DNA of 64,000 bases from Dipteris shenzhenensis (lineage: Eukaryota > Polypodiophyta > Polypodiopsida > Gleicheniales): NCBI GenBank assembly GCA_047967505.1, contig CM106539.1; one strand, given 5' to 3'. Position numbers and translations under genes: made by a program. The notes under the pieces were generated by a model. The model searched no databases. It was not told the DNA's origin and worked only from the letters and a program-made list of their open reading frames with translations. Numbering within the stretch: position 1 is the stretch's first letter; each line of letters begins with the position of its first letter. This document shows positions 1 through 11,658 of the stretch, piece by piece.

Positions 1-2343
1 ACATATGAGGAAAAATGTTTATGAAGGTCATGCTTGATACCTTCTGCTGGACCATCTCGCGCATGGAGGCCAGCTTGATCCACCACCACCATATTTGAAG
101 GCAAGTGACTGGATTTAGGCTTGGAGGGCGAATGGAGAGGAACCTCCTCTTGGTATGAAGAGGCTATCGATCTTTAACGAGCTTCCTTATTGGGGTCAGT
201 TACAAATCAATCATCTCTTGGATCCCATGCATATCTTCAAGAATGTGGGGGCTACTATTTGAGCACACTTGGATGGTTCCAAAGACTCGAGAGGAGTGCA
301 AGAAGACTTGCGTGCTATGAATAGGATGTCTCGTTTGTGGTCCCAAGTGCATGCATCGGGAAAAGTTATCCTCTCGAAAGCAACATGGATCCTCTCTACG
401 AGAGAGGAGGCATCGGTCAAGGCGAACATTGCCTCTTTTCAAACAACATGCGTTGCTTGAAAGAAGCAATTTCAAAGGACAATAAGCTTAGTGGGCTTAA
501 GTCCCATGATTGGCACAAGGTCTTACAGGTATTCTGAGCTGCAGGATTAGTGTACCGATAATCGTGATGCGTTAGTGTAATTATGATTATGTTATATTGT
601 TGACATGACTTCTTTGTTGCTTTGATAGTTCATCCTCCCAATTACAATAAAAGGGTGCTTACAAGAAGATGTTAGAAATGCTATATTCAAGATCAGTGGT
701 ATTGTGAGATATGCTTACTATCAAATCGCATTGATTGCATTTTCTTCAATTTAAGCTGAATAATCTGTAGACTGATTATGAATATATCTTACATGGGCAT
801 GTGAAATAGGTGGATATCTCAAAAAGAGATCTCCATATCGAGCATCAAGAAGGGTAGGGTGAAATCCATCGAAGCCGTATGCTTGCTTGAGAAGCACTTT
901 CCTCCGAGCATTATGACAACTCAAGTGGACTTGCTTGTGCACATAGTTGATGAGGTGGCCATTGCAAGTACCGTTCATAGTCAGTAGATGTTTTTTCTCG
1001 AGCGGTTTATGAAAACTTTGAAGGGATTTGTAAGACAAAGAGCAAGACCAGAAGCAAGCATGGGCGCAAAGGGATGGCTTGTGCAAGAGTCATTAGTATA
1101 TATCACGGAGTTTCTTGCATCCACGGATCCCGATATGCCGCAAGCTTGGCATAACAAGGATGATGATCGCATCGTTGGCAAGGTTCCCCAAGGAAAATGG
1201 ATTGAAAGAAAGATGAGCAAAGAGCAAATGGAGAAATTCAATAAGTTTTGTATCCTCAATAGCATGGAGATGCATAAGTGGATTGAGAGATATGAAGCGG
1301 CCAAAGCAGAAAGAATAAATGCAAGGACGAGATTCAGAGTAATGTTTAGGCGATCGCAACCATATCCACAAGATCTGGATCTGGCACTTCTTCCCACTCA
1401 CATGTCACTTGATTGGCTACAACTGGCTCTACGTAAAGCCGAACGTGATGGAGAGACAATAAACGAGCGCAAGCGAGAGTTATCATCTGGATGTATGATG
1501 CATGTAAGTTTCTTACCTCTTGACATAATTAAGTAATTATTTATGTCAATATACGCTATAAAATAGATGCATCTTCATTGTTTTAATGATGCTCTTTTAC
1601 AGTACAAAAAGTACAATGCATTATGGTCATATGGATGATATTTTCGCGTGGAACGTATCGATTCAAAGAGAGTCCCGTATGATTGTGGAGTCATGGCTAA
1701 CTTCACACAAGATAGCTGAGCAAGTGATTTGGATACCAATCTTCTCTCCTCATAGTTGGATTATTGTGGAACCATACACGAAATCTATGAAGTTGATTTC
1801 AGATGATTTAGTATTTTCATTCTTGATGTAAAATGGTTTAGAACTATTTACAATGGTCCCCATGCGACAGTGAGAAAGGATAGTAGTGGTTTCTTTGCAA
1901 TAGACTCCACCAAACTTTGGACCGATGAAAGTGATACTTTTTTTCTTCTGGAGCACTGTGAGCAGGTGCATACTAATGATTTAATTAATCGAAGCTTTCA
2001 TTTTAAAAGATGCATTGATACATGTACTTAAGCATAATTTCATATATATAATTGATGGCATTTGGCACCATCTTGAATATAGGTGGTTTTTCATCCAGAT
2101 CATTCTGATCCAAGATGGTGGTGCGTGATCCAAGTTGCACCACGAAGTAAGCAAATTTTTGAAGATAGAGATGTGGATATGGAGATGCTACTACCAATGC
2201 CGGATCCAATTGATCCAGATGAATCTAGCGAAGAAAATGAAGATCACAATATGAGCCAAGAGGAAGATGCGCATAATGACATCGTATGGGAGAAAGATGG
2301 AGATCACGATATTGAGGATGAAGATGACGATCATCAAGAATAA
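1..2343 (+). pseudogene. TNP2-type CACTA transposase, decayed 3' exons
   Basis: Remnant of the element's transposase gene. Approximate exons can be placed by comparison with the intact gene at 45274-49350: 1-528 (TNP2 C-terminal region containing HLLDPMHIFKNVGATI), about 632-712, about 812-1503 (DUF4218, with the stretch FMKTLKGFVRQRARPEAS), 1569-1966 (DUF4216) and 2083-2343 (acidic C-terminus, truncated by a stop relative to the intact copy). In-frame stops occur in the first exon (YEGHA followed by stop, and ATI followed by stop) and in the DUF4218 exon. Exon-intron boundaries remain recognisable. No functional product is expected. Confidence 0.85.
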
Positions 2344-2684
2344 ATACACTTTGTTGAAGAAGATGATCAAGTACTCTTATGTGAATATACGATGCTAGAG
2401 TACGATGATGATATAGGAGATCAACTCGGTATAGAGCTAGTGATAGACTTGTTTGGCGCGTTAAGGATGAAACCGTTGATGTAAATGCTCTTCATTGATT
2501 TGTTTCATCTCAAACTTGGACATGAATATGAGCTTCAAAGGCTTGATGTACATGCTCTCATACTTTTATTCTCTCAAAAGATCAAACATGTATGAAAATT
2601 ACAAAAATTTTGTCATTGGGAAAAACTATCTTTTAAGGTTGGTATGGGAAAAAACACTCTCTAAAATGTTGCTATAGTCTCAAT

Positions 2685-2789
2685 GTCGCTATATAACGAC
2701 CATTACCAATCTAATAAAAGTTGCTATATAGCGACTTTAGGTAGACGTCGCTATATAGCAAAGTTTGACTGAAGTCGCTATATAGCGAC
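2685..2789. repeat. CACTA-1 subterminal palindrome cluster (degenerate)
   Basis: Four variants of the 16-bp palindrome GTCGCTATATAGCGAC lie between the last transposase exon and the element end, the first at 2685-2700 (one substitution) and the last intact at 2774-2789. In En/Spm-type elements such subterminal repeats bind the element-encoded TNPA-like protein; that role is inferred here. Confidence 0.85.
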
Positions 2790-2967
2790 CCTTAACGAAC
2801 CCCGCTTCCAATACTGATGATTAGCACCCCACGCACGCTAAATGTCGGTACTTAAGCATCGCAATAGGATCCGTGTGTAGTAAAGTATGACCAATACTCA
2901 TTTTATATTGGTGACAATCAAGTTGAGATAACCTCAGATGGATTAAACATAGAAGAAGAAGAGAGTA

Positions 2968-3580
2968 TTACGAATTGTAGTAAAGAAGAGAAGTTCGACA
3001 GATATATTGACATGCATCAACCTGTACAAGTTTGAAGGACATAGAAGCATAAAATATAATGTCCAACAAAAAATTGTAAGTACTTTGAAGATAACCCTCC
3101 AAACTAAGAATCAAAGCATTATACTCAGTTGCATTATTAGTTGTGATACCTGGAAGCTCGTGTCCTCTTGCCCATGCCTCTTGACCTTCAGAATTCATCA
3201 AGACCATCCCCCCGGCTCCTTATTGGCGTGAAGAACTAAAATACCCATTAAAATGCTTTTGGTGTTGTCTCCCTTTCATCCTTAATATCCACCTTACATT
3301 TCTTTTCTTCTCCTAAATTCTTCTGTCTTATGAGCAAATCTGCCATAGTGGACCTAGTGGTATTTTCAATGACAAAAGAGAAAGAGAACTCCTAAAGATC
3401 TAGCAACCATTTTGCAAATCTCCCCTTGAGATTAGGCTTACAAACTAGATATGATAATACAGACTGAGAGGTAAGGAAGAAAAATAATCGAGGTAACAAA
3501 TATGAGTGAAACTTTCTGATTGAAAACACCAAAGAGAGAGCTTGTTTCTCCATTTCTTCATACCTTGTTTCCACCTCTAC
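2968..3580 (-). pseudogene. Ty3/gypsy reverse transcriptase-RNase H fragment
   Basis: Two adjacent minus-strand reading frames resemble the RT connection and RNase H regions of Ty3/gypsy polyproteins. The 3574-3392 frame has TRYEEMEKQALSLVFSIRKF and ends with GRFAKWLLDL, typical of the RT/RNase H junction. The 3207-2968 frame contains TTNNATEYNALILSLEGYLQ, the RNase H-like NNxxEYxALI signature. Copy 2 of the repeated block lacks the stretch from about 3082, so the fragment was either inserted in copy 1 or deleted from copy 2. No LTRs, integrase or intact frame are visible. Confidence 0.75.
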
Positions 3581-3589
3581 AAGCTGTCA

Positions 3590-4433
3590 GATGGCATAAT
3601 AGATGGGTTGCATTCTACCTGACTCTCCTTTCTGTAGCAATACAACACTACACATGGCTCTCACACAGCATTGGATGTAGCAGCAGATGGCACAACGACA
3701 ATCTGCACTGGCACTTCTGAAATGGGTTTTTGACCTAATTGTAGATTCCAGTAGGACGCATTAGCACCCTTCTCCTGTGCACCCTATTGCCTTGGGCTCG
3801 AGCTCTTTAGACAAAATTCTTCTGAACCTCAAGTGCATGTATGAGAACCCTACAAAGGCACACCCTGCCTCAAATTCCATTCTATATTTTGTGTTAGAGA
3901 ATTTGTTCCAGAGCTATCTCTCCGATCGGAGGGTTAGTTGTATACCATTGGGTCGAAGGGTAGCCTTATGGCACCCATTAGTAGGATAGTAGATGACATG
4001 TGTTGGCAGGTTGGGTTGGGTTGGTATATCTTCGAGACGGTGCGTTAATGTCGATATCTCAAGTCAGCAGGGTGGAAGGATGGCAGCGGTCATAGGCTTA
4101 ACTATTGGCGGGATAGCTTGCCTCAGAGGGACACCAGAATGGCACCGATCGAAGGGATCATGGTTATGGTGCTAGGTCAACGCCTAGCAAGTCGACGGGA
4201 TAGCAACCCCTGACAAATCATAATTAAGCTAGCAAGTTAGGTGACTTACATGTGTCAATCGGGGATAGAGACTAATGCGACGGGTCGGTGGGATACCGAG
4301 CTATGGCAATGGGTTGATGGGATAGGAATGTCTGGGAACACGCAAGGTCTGGATAGGAAATGTCTGGGAACACGCAAGGTCAACGAATCTCTTCGGATGA
4401 TTGTAGCTTTCTCTGGATGAGTTCTTTAGAAAA
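3590..4433. other. Non-genic part of repeated block, copy 1
   Basis: About 840 bp shared with 24912-25690. A short plus-strand frame at 3777-3989 (containing SSLDKILLNLKCMYEN) is preserved as part of a longer frame at 24948-25250 in copy 2, but I recognise no domain and it is broken differently in each copy. A short direct repeat (gataggaaatgtctgggaac and variants) occurs near 4321-4380. No RNA gene is seen. Confidence 0.5.
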
Positions 4434-5714
4434 ATAATAATTTACTTCAACAACTATAACAAAGGAAAGGACACAGAGAGCCATTACAAAGAACAATGCT
4501 TATTGTACTTGTGATTTATCAATATGGAACACGTCTTATCAGATAACATCGCTACATGGCATGACCTATACCATATGAATGAAAAAGTGATCAAACAAAA
4601 TCATTCAGAATTCAACAAGATCATCCTAAATACAATCTTTGAAAGAACATCGAACTTGACATCGTCAACTTCATCAACTACTGCGCAATGTTGAACCAGG
4701 CTAGAGAAGTATGACCTAGCAGTTGATACAAATATCAATTACAAGCAAGGACAAACTAACAACGCTCCTCACTTCCGCATTGACATCACCTCAAACGCTA
4801 TCTTCTACGCACAATTCAAACAGCTTAACAAAGAACAAAGGCCAATGATGGATGATATTATGCTTCAAAAGAGATACAATCCAGAAAAAAAAAAAAACCT
4901 CTCCCTATCCAGGAACCTAGGGATGGGAAAGACTTACACATTGATGCTTATTGTACATGCACTACTATGACCATACTTCCACTGAGAAACAACAAACATA
5001 GACAACCCAAGGGTACTGCTACTAGCATATATAGGAAAAGTAGCTCGCCATATAGGAGGAACATCGATACATGCAGCACTGCACCTGCCACTATTGACAT
5101 CTACATATGACACTCTTGATCGAGAAACTGCAAGAGCTTGCAATACTGTACAAAGACGTCCAACTAATAGTCCTAGATGATGTCTCTCTTGTGAGCTTGA
5201 ACATATTCATTGCGGTTGATATACGATTGCGTGAAATAAAACATAATCACATACATGATACAACCTTTTAGAGGAGTAGATGTACTCCTGTGTGGCGACC
5301 TCTGCCAAGCAAGCCCCACCAAAGACTCGTGGATATTCTTGAAGGAAACAAGATCTTCGGGAATGATTTCATCATTTTGGGAGAACTACATACTGTACTA
5401 TGAACTAAGAGAACCGATGCGACAAGAAAACAAACTTTTCATTACTCTGCTAAAAAAAACCAGAGTTCGTGAATAGAACGATGACAACCTCAGCACACTA
5501 AACAACTCATACTTACGTCAACCATAAAAGAAGCACAGAATACCACATCTGTTCTACATGAATGCTTCAAAAGACATGCAAAATAAATATGTCTGTTGTA
5601 CTATAACAACACAACCACACATCCTCAGGGCAAAAGACATATGACATGGAACTTGTAGTAAGACAGTGAGCATCCCCATAGATCCAGGTGTTGGCATCAC
5701 AACATACTACAAAA
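4434..5714 (+). pseudogene. PIF1-type helicase of a Helitron-like element, copy 1
   Basis: Broken coding sequence for a PIF1/RRM3-family DNA helicase. Visible motifs in order: a leader with DTESHYKEQCLLYL, a degenerate Walker A (NLGMGKTYTL at about 4915-4945; copy 2 keeps GNLGVGKT), a Walker B-like LIVLDDVSLV near 5168, GVDVLLCGDLCQ near 5275, and LREPMRQ near 5405. Stops and frameshifts interrupt it, for example in the leader and after the Walker A motif. PIF1 helicases are the helicase half of Helitron replication proteins; the Rep/HUH half is not seen. The frame is cut at 5714 by the copia insertion and its continuation resumes at 11025. Confidence 0.8.
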
Positions 5715-6408
5715 TGTAAGAAAATAGTATGCAGCGGAAGATAACAACAAAACGCAAGTACACGATGGAAAGCTGGAGAGAATACAAAAAATTCTGATAT
5801 ACCAAACTGCTGATACAACTGATGGTTGGCTGTCCACCCGTGCGCTCTACAGACAGAGCTTCGATGGTGATCTAGACAGATGCTGGATGGAGGACTATGA
5901 TCGTGAAGAACTGGTGATCTGATGATAGGGGGTGGCCACTTATATAGTGTAAGTGGTTGACGGTCGGCCCTGTAATAGGCAGTCGGCCTAATAGACAGTC
6001 GGCCTGGAAGACCACCGACCCTTCAGAAAACATGCCGTCGGGCAGATGAAGGATCGCGCATAGGTCATACCGTCGGGTCTGGGGCTACCGGCAGCCCCCG
6101 GACCCTGCCGCTGGGGGCTTTGCCCCCAGACCCCCACCGGGGGCCTGCGCCCCCCGGACCCCCTGCTATCGGGGGGGCTATCGCCCCCCCGAACCCCCCC
6201 TTTGTGCAGACGGGTATCTACTCTTGGCTCCTAAGCCGTCTCATAACCATCTGGTCTACTCTAAGACCCCTTCCAGTGTCTAAACTGGGGATCCCTCCCA
6301 ATATCTGATACCCATCATGGCTTCTCCTCATATGGGGGCCTTACAACATTGGGTACACGGAATATTGGTGGGTTACATGAGAGGTGGACATTTGAGCTAA
6401 CTCTAACA
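5715..6408 (-). repeat. Copia 3' LTR
   Basis: LTR downstream of gag-pol in the minus-strand sense; read on the minus strand it begins TGTTAGAG and ends CTTACA. It contains an unusually GC-rich block (about 6086-6200) with successive short hairpins, for example CTGGGGGC/GCCCCCAG at 6111-6129. Confidence 0.96.
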
Positions 6409-6420
6409 CCCCCCCTCAAA
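6409..6420 (-). promoter_or_regulatory. Copia polypurine tract
   Basis: Minus-strand TTTGAGGGGGGG sits directly against the 3' LTR. This is the expected position and composition of the primer for plus-strand DNA synthesis. Confidence 0.85.
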
Positions 6421-6438
6421 TGTTCACCCGAAGATGAA

Positions 6439-9400
6439 CTATGTGATCGGACCAATGCCGAGTCGATGTAGATGCCGCAACAATAAATCACTCCCAAGAG
6501 CCTTCGTGAAGATGTCTGCGCAATTATCCTCTGTGGGACAATACTCCAGCTCTATGACTCCATCCTCGATGAGCTCTCGTACGTAGTGATACTGGATCTC
6601 TATGTGCTTTGTACGAGCATGGAACACAGGATTCTTTGCAATGGCCATGCAACTCTGATTGTCGCATTTCAGAACCGTCGCATCTTCGATTGGAACTCCT
6701 ATGTCTTGCAGGATCCTCCTTAGCCAAACTGCTTCACAAGCAGCAATGCATGCTGCCTTGTACTCAGCTTCCGTCGAAGATAGTGCCACTGTTGGTTGCT
6801 TCTTGCTAATCCAAGAGAACACTCCTGAACCAAGTGAGAAACAATATCCAGAAACTGACTTTCTAGAATCACAATCTCCCGCCCAATCTGAGTCACAGTA
6901 ACCCGCCAAGGTCTTCCCTGCTCTGTAGGTAATGCCATACTCCAGTGTACCTTTCACGTACTTTAGCACACGCATCCCTGCTTTCCAATGGTTCTCTCGA
7001 GGTTGATTTGAGAACCTACTAAGTACACCAACTGCAAAGCTGATATCAGGTCTAGTGTTGCACAGAAAAATGAGACTCCCCACAAGTTTCCTATACTCCT
7101 TGATGTCGACAAGTGGTGATGCATCCTCCACTGAGAGCTTACCATTCACCTCCATGGGAGAGACCACGTCCTTACACTCGGTCATATCGAATGCCTTCAA
7201 GATCTCGCGAGCATATCTCTGCTGAGAGATGAAAATCCTGCCAGGTTTTTGCCAAACCTCAATGCCGAGGCAAAAGTGCATGAGCCCCAAATCTGTCATC
7301 TCAAACTCGGAACTCAACGACTCCCTCAACTGTTGCAGCATCTTCTCATGATCTCCTGTGATGATCAAGTCATCCACGTAAAGGACTATTACCACATACT
7401 TGCCATCCTGCTTACAAACATACAGGTTAGCATCAGAAGCACTTTTTGAGAAACCAATAGATATGAGAAAGCTATCAATCCGTTGGTACCATGCCCTTGG
7501 GGCCTGTTTCAGCCCGTACAATGCCTTCTTTAGTCTGCAAACCTTGTTCTCTGAATTGGGCACCTCAAATCCTGGTGGCTGGAACACATATACCTCCTCC
7601 TTGAGATGTCCATTCAAGAACGCAGATTTCACGTCCATTTGAAACACCGGCCACTGCTTATGAGCAGCCAAGGCAAGTACCACCCGAATAGTTGTCATCC
7701 TTGCTGTAGGAGCAAATGAATCCTCAAAATCAAAGCCTTCAACTTGAGAGTATCCTTGTGCAACAAGCCTAGCCTTGTACTTTTCCAAAGATCCATCAGA
7801 TTTGTACTTGGCCTTCCATACCCATTTGGTACCAATGATCTTCCTTTTTTCTGGACGATCAACCAAGTCCCAAGTCTGATTCTTCATGATGCTGTCATAC
7901 TCCTCTTGCATGGCAGCTTTCCAATTTGGATCCGCCATTGCCTCATCCAAATTCATAGGCTCTTGAACTTTCATAATCTCAGCCATCAAGGCCATATTGA
8001 CTATGTGTTCAGAAGCCCTTTTCTGCTCCTCTATCCTCTTTGATCGTCGAAGTCCATCTGCAGATGACTCTGCCAAGTCTGGAACCGGATTCTTCTTATC
8101 AAAGAGCTGCCTTGCCCACTTTGGAAGTGGCTTACCTTGTGGAGCCAAGGCATGTTGTGGTGTTGGTGGAGTCTGTTCCTCGAAGTACTCCTCCTCATTC
8201 TGCAACTCTGCTTTAGATACGGGCACAAGGTGAGTTACTTTTACGGCTGATGATAAAGTGGAAGGGCATACCTCCTCCTCCACTGTATGTGGCTGTTCCC
8301 AAAACACCACATCACGACTGACCACGATCTTCTTTGCCTCTGGATCATATAGCCGGTACGCCTTTGACTCCTGGCTATAGCCCATGAAGATACACTTTCT
8401 GCTCTTTGGATCTAATTTCTTTCTGGTGCTATCTGGAACATGAACAAAGCACTCACATCCAAATGTTCTGAAATGAGAAGCGGAAGGCTTTTTACCTGAG
8501 TAAGCCTCCAAAGGTGTTTTGCCCGTCAAGGCCTTTGTGAAGCTTCGATTGACGATGTCCGTGCGAAGCTTCTTTACCTTCAGCCCGCTTTCGTTTTCCA
8601 CCATCTTTTGCCACTGTTTGAATTTTCCAAGAGCTTCAGCCTTATCTCGTAAAAAATACACCCACATGTATCTACTGTAGTCGTCGACGATAAGCATGTA
8701 GTAGTTACATCCCCCCAAAGCTTGAGTCGGAGCTTTCCCACTGAGATCAGCATGAACCAATTGTAGAGGAGCCTTTGCCCGATAGCCGCTCTCATGTGGA
8801 AAAGCCTTCCTTTGTTGCTTGCCCATCATACAAGCTTCACAAGGTTCCTGCACCTTTGAGAGTGCAGGCAAGTGTGCAACCATCCCTGTTTTCTGCATTT
8901 CCAAAAGAATAGGATAACTAAGATGACCAAATCTTTCATGCCATACCTTACTGATGCCCACTCCTGAAGAGACTGTTAGTGCCGTCAGCTCGTAGAGATT
9001 GTTCTTCCTTACTGCCTTGCCGACCACCTTGCCCGCTGCATTAAGGATTTCTGCTCCGGTCCTCTTGAAACGCACCTCCAAGTTGCGATCAGTTATCGCA
9101 GCAACCGAAAGCAAGTTCTTCTTTAGCTGAGGAACTAGTAATACATCAGAAAGCTCTTTAGTTTCACCCTCTTGAATGGAAAGAGAGATAGTACCTGTAC
9201 CTTCCACAGGGCATTTTGCATTATTACCGACCGTCACGTTCATGGGCTCTTGTAGAGGCTTGAAAGAGCTATACCAGTCCTTCTTTCTGGTCATGTGACG
9301 GGACGCTCCACTATCAAGGAGCCACGAATCATTCGTTGTTGAAACTTCTGTTGAGGAGCATATTTCTTCAATTGCAACCCATAGCTCCAACTCAGTCTCA

Positions 9401-10248
9401 ACTGTGTTGGCAGATTCCTTGCCTTTCGAAGAAGACTGTGTAGTGCCATTCTTTTCGTCCTGCTGCTTCTTTCTGCAATCCTTGATCATGTGACCGCTTT
9501 TGTTGCAGTAGTGGCACTTACCTGAAAACTTCTTCTTCTTACCATTCTTCTTCTCTCCACCCTTCCCTTTGGATGTGGTTGAGAATGCTGCATCACTTCC
9601 GCCATCGCGGGTCTTCATTCGCATCTCCTCCTCTAGAAGCATCGCGCTGAACTCTTCAAAAGTGAGGGGTGGATTTCTTACCTGCGTGTTGAGTGTCGTG
9701 ACCAATGCATCGTACTTTTGTGGAAGGATCCGAATGCACCTTCTGGCCAACTCTTCGCTGGTCTTTGTAATCCCAATCGCCGCCATCTGATCACGTAGAT
9801 TCTTGATCCGTGTGATGAATGTCTCAGCTGATTCTCCATCAGAGCACCTCTCTGCAGCAAGCATATTCTCCAGATTTTGAATTCTGGTCTGATTCCGCGT
9901 TTCATACTGACCTTTCATAATGTTCCAAGCCTCACTTGCCTTGTCTGTGTGCTGAATCAGAGTCAAAACAGAATCACTTGAACTGGTAACAAGAGCGCAG
10001 AGTGCATCTGCGTTCCTTCGTTTCCATGCGCGAAGAAGATCTGCATTCGGTGGCGTTATGACGTTGGGGTTGTTTGGATTCGGTGATCCAACCGGTTCTG
10101 GATCCAATCCCAGAACAGTATCCAGAAGCTCATATGAATCCAAGATCGCGCTGATCTTGAATTTCCACAAAGTATAATTCGTCCCATCGAGCTTGCCTTC
10201 ATTGAAGGCAGGTGGACGAATTCGCAACGGGGTTGGTGCAGCCATCAC
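6439..10248 (-). CDS. Copia gag-pol polyprotein (integrase core partly deleted)
   Basis: Single 1269-codon frame. Domains in order: gag (from residue 1), CCHC zinc knuckle ([14 protein letters not shown], about residue 245), aspartic protease (WLLDSGAS, about 311), GAG-pre-integrase (from about [10 protein letters not shown], 440), integrase core (HADLSG about 500), reverse transcriptase with YVDD (about 953), and RNase H (CDSDWAG about 1116; SSTEAEY). The integrase runs from LRTD directly into [10 protein letters not shown], so roughly 70-75 residues usual in copia integrases are absent, including the segment holding the catalytic glutamate. Two of the three DDE residues remain. Because the frame stays open, virus-like particle proteins and RT could still be made, but the copy's own integrase should be inactive. 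Confidence 0.95.
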   Translation of the reverse strand: MMAAPTPLRIRPPAFNEGKLDGTNYTLWKFKISAILDSYELLDTVLGLDPEPVGSPNPNNPNVITPPNADLLRAWKRRNADALCALVTSSSDSVLTLIQHTDKASEAWNIMKGQYETRNQTRIQNLENMLAAERCSDGESAETFITRIKNLRDQMAAIGITKTSEELARRCIRILPQKYDALVTTLNTQVRNPPLTFEEFSAMLLEEEMRMKTRDGGSDAAFSTTSKGKGGEKKNGKKKKFSGKCHYCNKSGHMIKDCRKKQQDEKNGTTQSSSKGKESANTVETELELWVAIEEICSSTEVSTTNDSWLLDSGASRHMTRKKDWYSSFKPLQEPMNVTVGNNAKCPVEGTGTISLSIQEGETKELSDVLLVPQLKKNLLSVAAITDRNLEVRFKRTGAEILNAAGKVVGKAVRKNNLYELTALTVSSGVGISKVWHERFGHLSYPILLEMQKTGMVAHLPALSKVQEPCEACMMGKQQRKAFPHESGYRAKAPLQLVHADLSGKAPTQALGGCNYYMLIVDDYSRYMWVYFLRDKAEALGKFKQWQKMVENESGLKVKKLRTDIVNRSFTKALTGKTPLEAYSGKKPSASHFRTFGCECFVHVPDSTRKKLDPKSRKCIFMGYSQESKAYRLYDPEAKKIVVSRDVVFWEQPHTVEEEVCPSTLSSAVKVTHLVPVSKAELQNEEEYFEEQTPPTPQHALAPQGKPLPKWARQLFDKKNPVPDLAESSADGLRRSKRIEEQKRASEHIVNMALMAEIMKVQEPMNLDEAMADPNWKAAMQEEYDSIMKNQTWDLVDRPEKRKIIGTKWVWKAKYKSDGSLEKYKARLVAQGYSQVEGFDFEDSFAPTARMTTIRVVLALAAHKQWPVFQMDVKSAFLNGHLKEEVYVFQPPGFEVPNSENKVCRLKKALYGLKQAPRAWYQRIDSFLISIGFSKSASDANLYVCKQDGKYVVIVLYVDDLIITGDHEKMLQQLRESLSSEFEMTDLGLMHFCLGIEVWQKPGRIFISQQRYAREILKAFDMTECKDVVSPMEVNGKLSVEDASPLVDIKEYRKLVGSLIFLCNTRPDISFAVGVLSRFSNQPRENHWKAGMRVLKYVKGTLEYGITYRAGKTLAGYCDSDWAGDCDSRKSVSGYCFSLGSGVFSWISKKQPTVALSSTEAEYKAACIAACEAVWLRRILQDIGVPIEDATVLKCDNQSCMAIAKNPVFHARTKHIEIQYHYVRELIEDGVIELEYCPTEDNCADIFTKALGSDLLLRHLHRLGIGPIT

Positions 10249-10313
10249 TCCTAGTAGCCTTTGCTAACAAAGCTCGTTGAACTTGCAATAAAGTCGTTAC
10301 TCAGATAGCCTGA

Positions 10314-10325
10314 GCTCTGATACCA
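10314..10325 (-). promoter_or_regulatory. Copia primer binding site (initiator tRNA-Met type)
   Basis: Minus-strand TGGTATCAGAGC lies immediately after the 5' LTR. It is the classic plant copia primer site matching the 3' end of initiator methionine tRNA. Confidence 0.93.
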
Positions 10326-11019
10326 TGTAAGAAAATAGTACGCAGCGGAAGATAACAACAAAACGCAAGTACACGATGGAAAGCTGGAGAGAATACAAAA
10401 AATTCTGATATACCAAACTGCTGATACAACTGATGGTTGGCTGTCCACCCGTGCGCTCTACAGACAGAGCTTCGATGGTGATCTAGACAGATGCTGGACG
10501 GAGGACTATGAGCGTGAAGAACTGGTGATCTGATGATAGGGGGTGGCCACTTATATAGTGTAAGTGGTTGACGGTCGGCCCTGTAATAGGCAGTCAGCCT
10601 AATAGACAGTCGGCCTGGAAGACCACCGACCCTTCAGAAAACATGCCGTCGGGCAGATGAAGGATCGCGCATAGGTCATACCGTCGGGTCTGGGGCTACC
10701 GGCAGCCCCCGGACCCTGCCGCTGGGGAGTTTGCCCCCAGACCCCCACCGGGGGCCTGCGCCCCCCGGACCCCCTGCTATCGGGGGGGCTATCGCCCCCC
10801 CGAACCCCCCCTTTGTGCAGACGGGTATCTACTCTTGGCTCCTAAGCCGTCTCATAACCATCTGGTCTACTCTAAGACCCCTTCCAGTGTCTAAACTGGG
10901 GATCCCTCCCAATATCTGATACCCATCATGGCTTCTCCTCATATGGGGGCCTTACAACATTGGGTACACGGAATATTGGTGGGTTACATGAGAGGTGGAC
11001 ATTTGAGCTAACTCTAACA
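10326..11019 (-). repeat. Copia 5' LTR
   Basis: Same length as the other LTR (694 bp) with about six substitutions counted by eye. It carries the same GC-rich hairpin block; in the first hairpin one arm is altered (CTGGGGAG in place of CTGGGGGC). Confidence 0.96.
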
Positions 11020-11024
11020 CAAAA

Positions 11025-11433
11025 AAGACATCATCATCAACAACAATGAAGACATGTACCATGAAGGATCACAGTCACTACTAACAATCTTCACTCACTC
11101 TTCAAGTCAAAAAAAGGGAATAACATTGCAGTTGTAAACACATACAAACATCCCAAAGCAAGCACAACATCGCTATTACAAGTTATAGACCAAAGCCTAC
11201 AAAAAATCAATAAAGACGCAACAACTTACATCATGGGGGACTTCAACATTAAATTCAATGAGGAAACACACTCAAAACATCAACTGCAGGAGTACATGTC
11301 GTCAAAAAACATGTACCAAATAATCAACGAACTGACCACAATTCATGGATCAACAATTGATCATATATGGACAAACAAGCGTTCGACTACCACTGCGACC
11401 GGCACAAACTACACTTACTGGTCAGGTCACTAG
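11025..11433 (+). pseudogene. Endonuclease-fold (EEP) domain of the Helitron-like element, copy 1
   Basis: Continuation of the plus-strand pseudogene on the far side of the copia insertion. It contains YIMGDFNIKFNEE and, downstream, GSTIDHIWTNK. The GDFN and D-H pair are typical of the endonuclease/exonuclease/phosphatase fold. A PIF1 helicase followed by an endonuclease-like domain recalls Helentron (Helitron2) RepHel proteins, so this is the proposed origin. Copy 2 reads through from helicase to endonuclease without the copia element. The 225 bp after the frame (11434-11658) holds no recognised gene. Confidence 0.7.
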
Positions 11434-11658
11434 ATATTATATGTTACAAGTAACGAATAGAACATTAAGTACAAAAAAATTTCATGACATTTGGGGGCAG
11501 GACTAATGAATTATATTCATCTTGTTTTTTTAGTTGTACTGAAATTGGAGCTTGCCCATACGAGGTGACCACAATAAAGCTCAAAGCTGTCCGCGGGCTT
11601 GAACCGAGGATATAGCGGCTTGGTCTAAACTCCCTTGGGAGAGATGAGTGCCTAGCAG

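Larger units (their letters stand above)
1..2885 (+). mobile_element. CACTA-1 element, 3' fragment
   Basis: Right-hand part of a CACTA (En/Spm-like) DNA transposon, entering the window mid-gene. It holds TNP2, DUF4218 and DUF4216 coding remnants in the same order as in the complete element at 44835-58605, then degenerate GTCGCTATATAGCGAC palindromes, and finally a terminal sequence at 2859-2885 that is a mutated match to the inverted repeat beginning CACTACTACACACGCATCC. The end abuts sequence that matches 24609 onward, where no element is present, so this junction is the real insertion edge. Many stops show it is old and inactive. Confidence 0.85.
5715..11019 (-). mobile_element. Ty1/copia LTR retrotransposon, young full-length copy
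   Basis: A complete LTR element on the minus strand: two 694-bp LTRs (5715-6408 and 10326-11019) with TG...CA termini, flanked by a 5-bp target duplication CAAAA at 5710-5714 and 11020-11024. The primer site is complementary to initiator tRNA-Met, a polypurine tract abuts the 3' LTR, and one 1269-codon gag-pol frame is open. I count about six differences between the LTRs, about 99 percent identity, so insertion was recent. The homologous empty site survives at 26955-26959. The integrase carries an in-frame deletion, so the copy is probably not autonomous. Confidence 0.97.

Noticed and set aside
6120-6308. 62-codon Pro/Gly-rich frame repeated at 10731-10919
   Set aside because: It lies inside the GC-rich block of each LTR, antisense to the element, and is explained by base composition.
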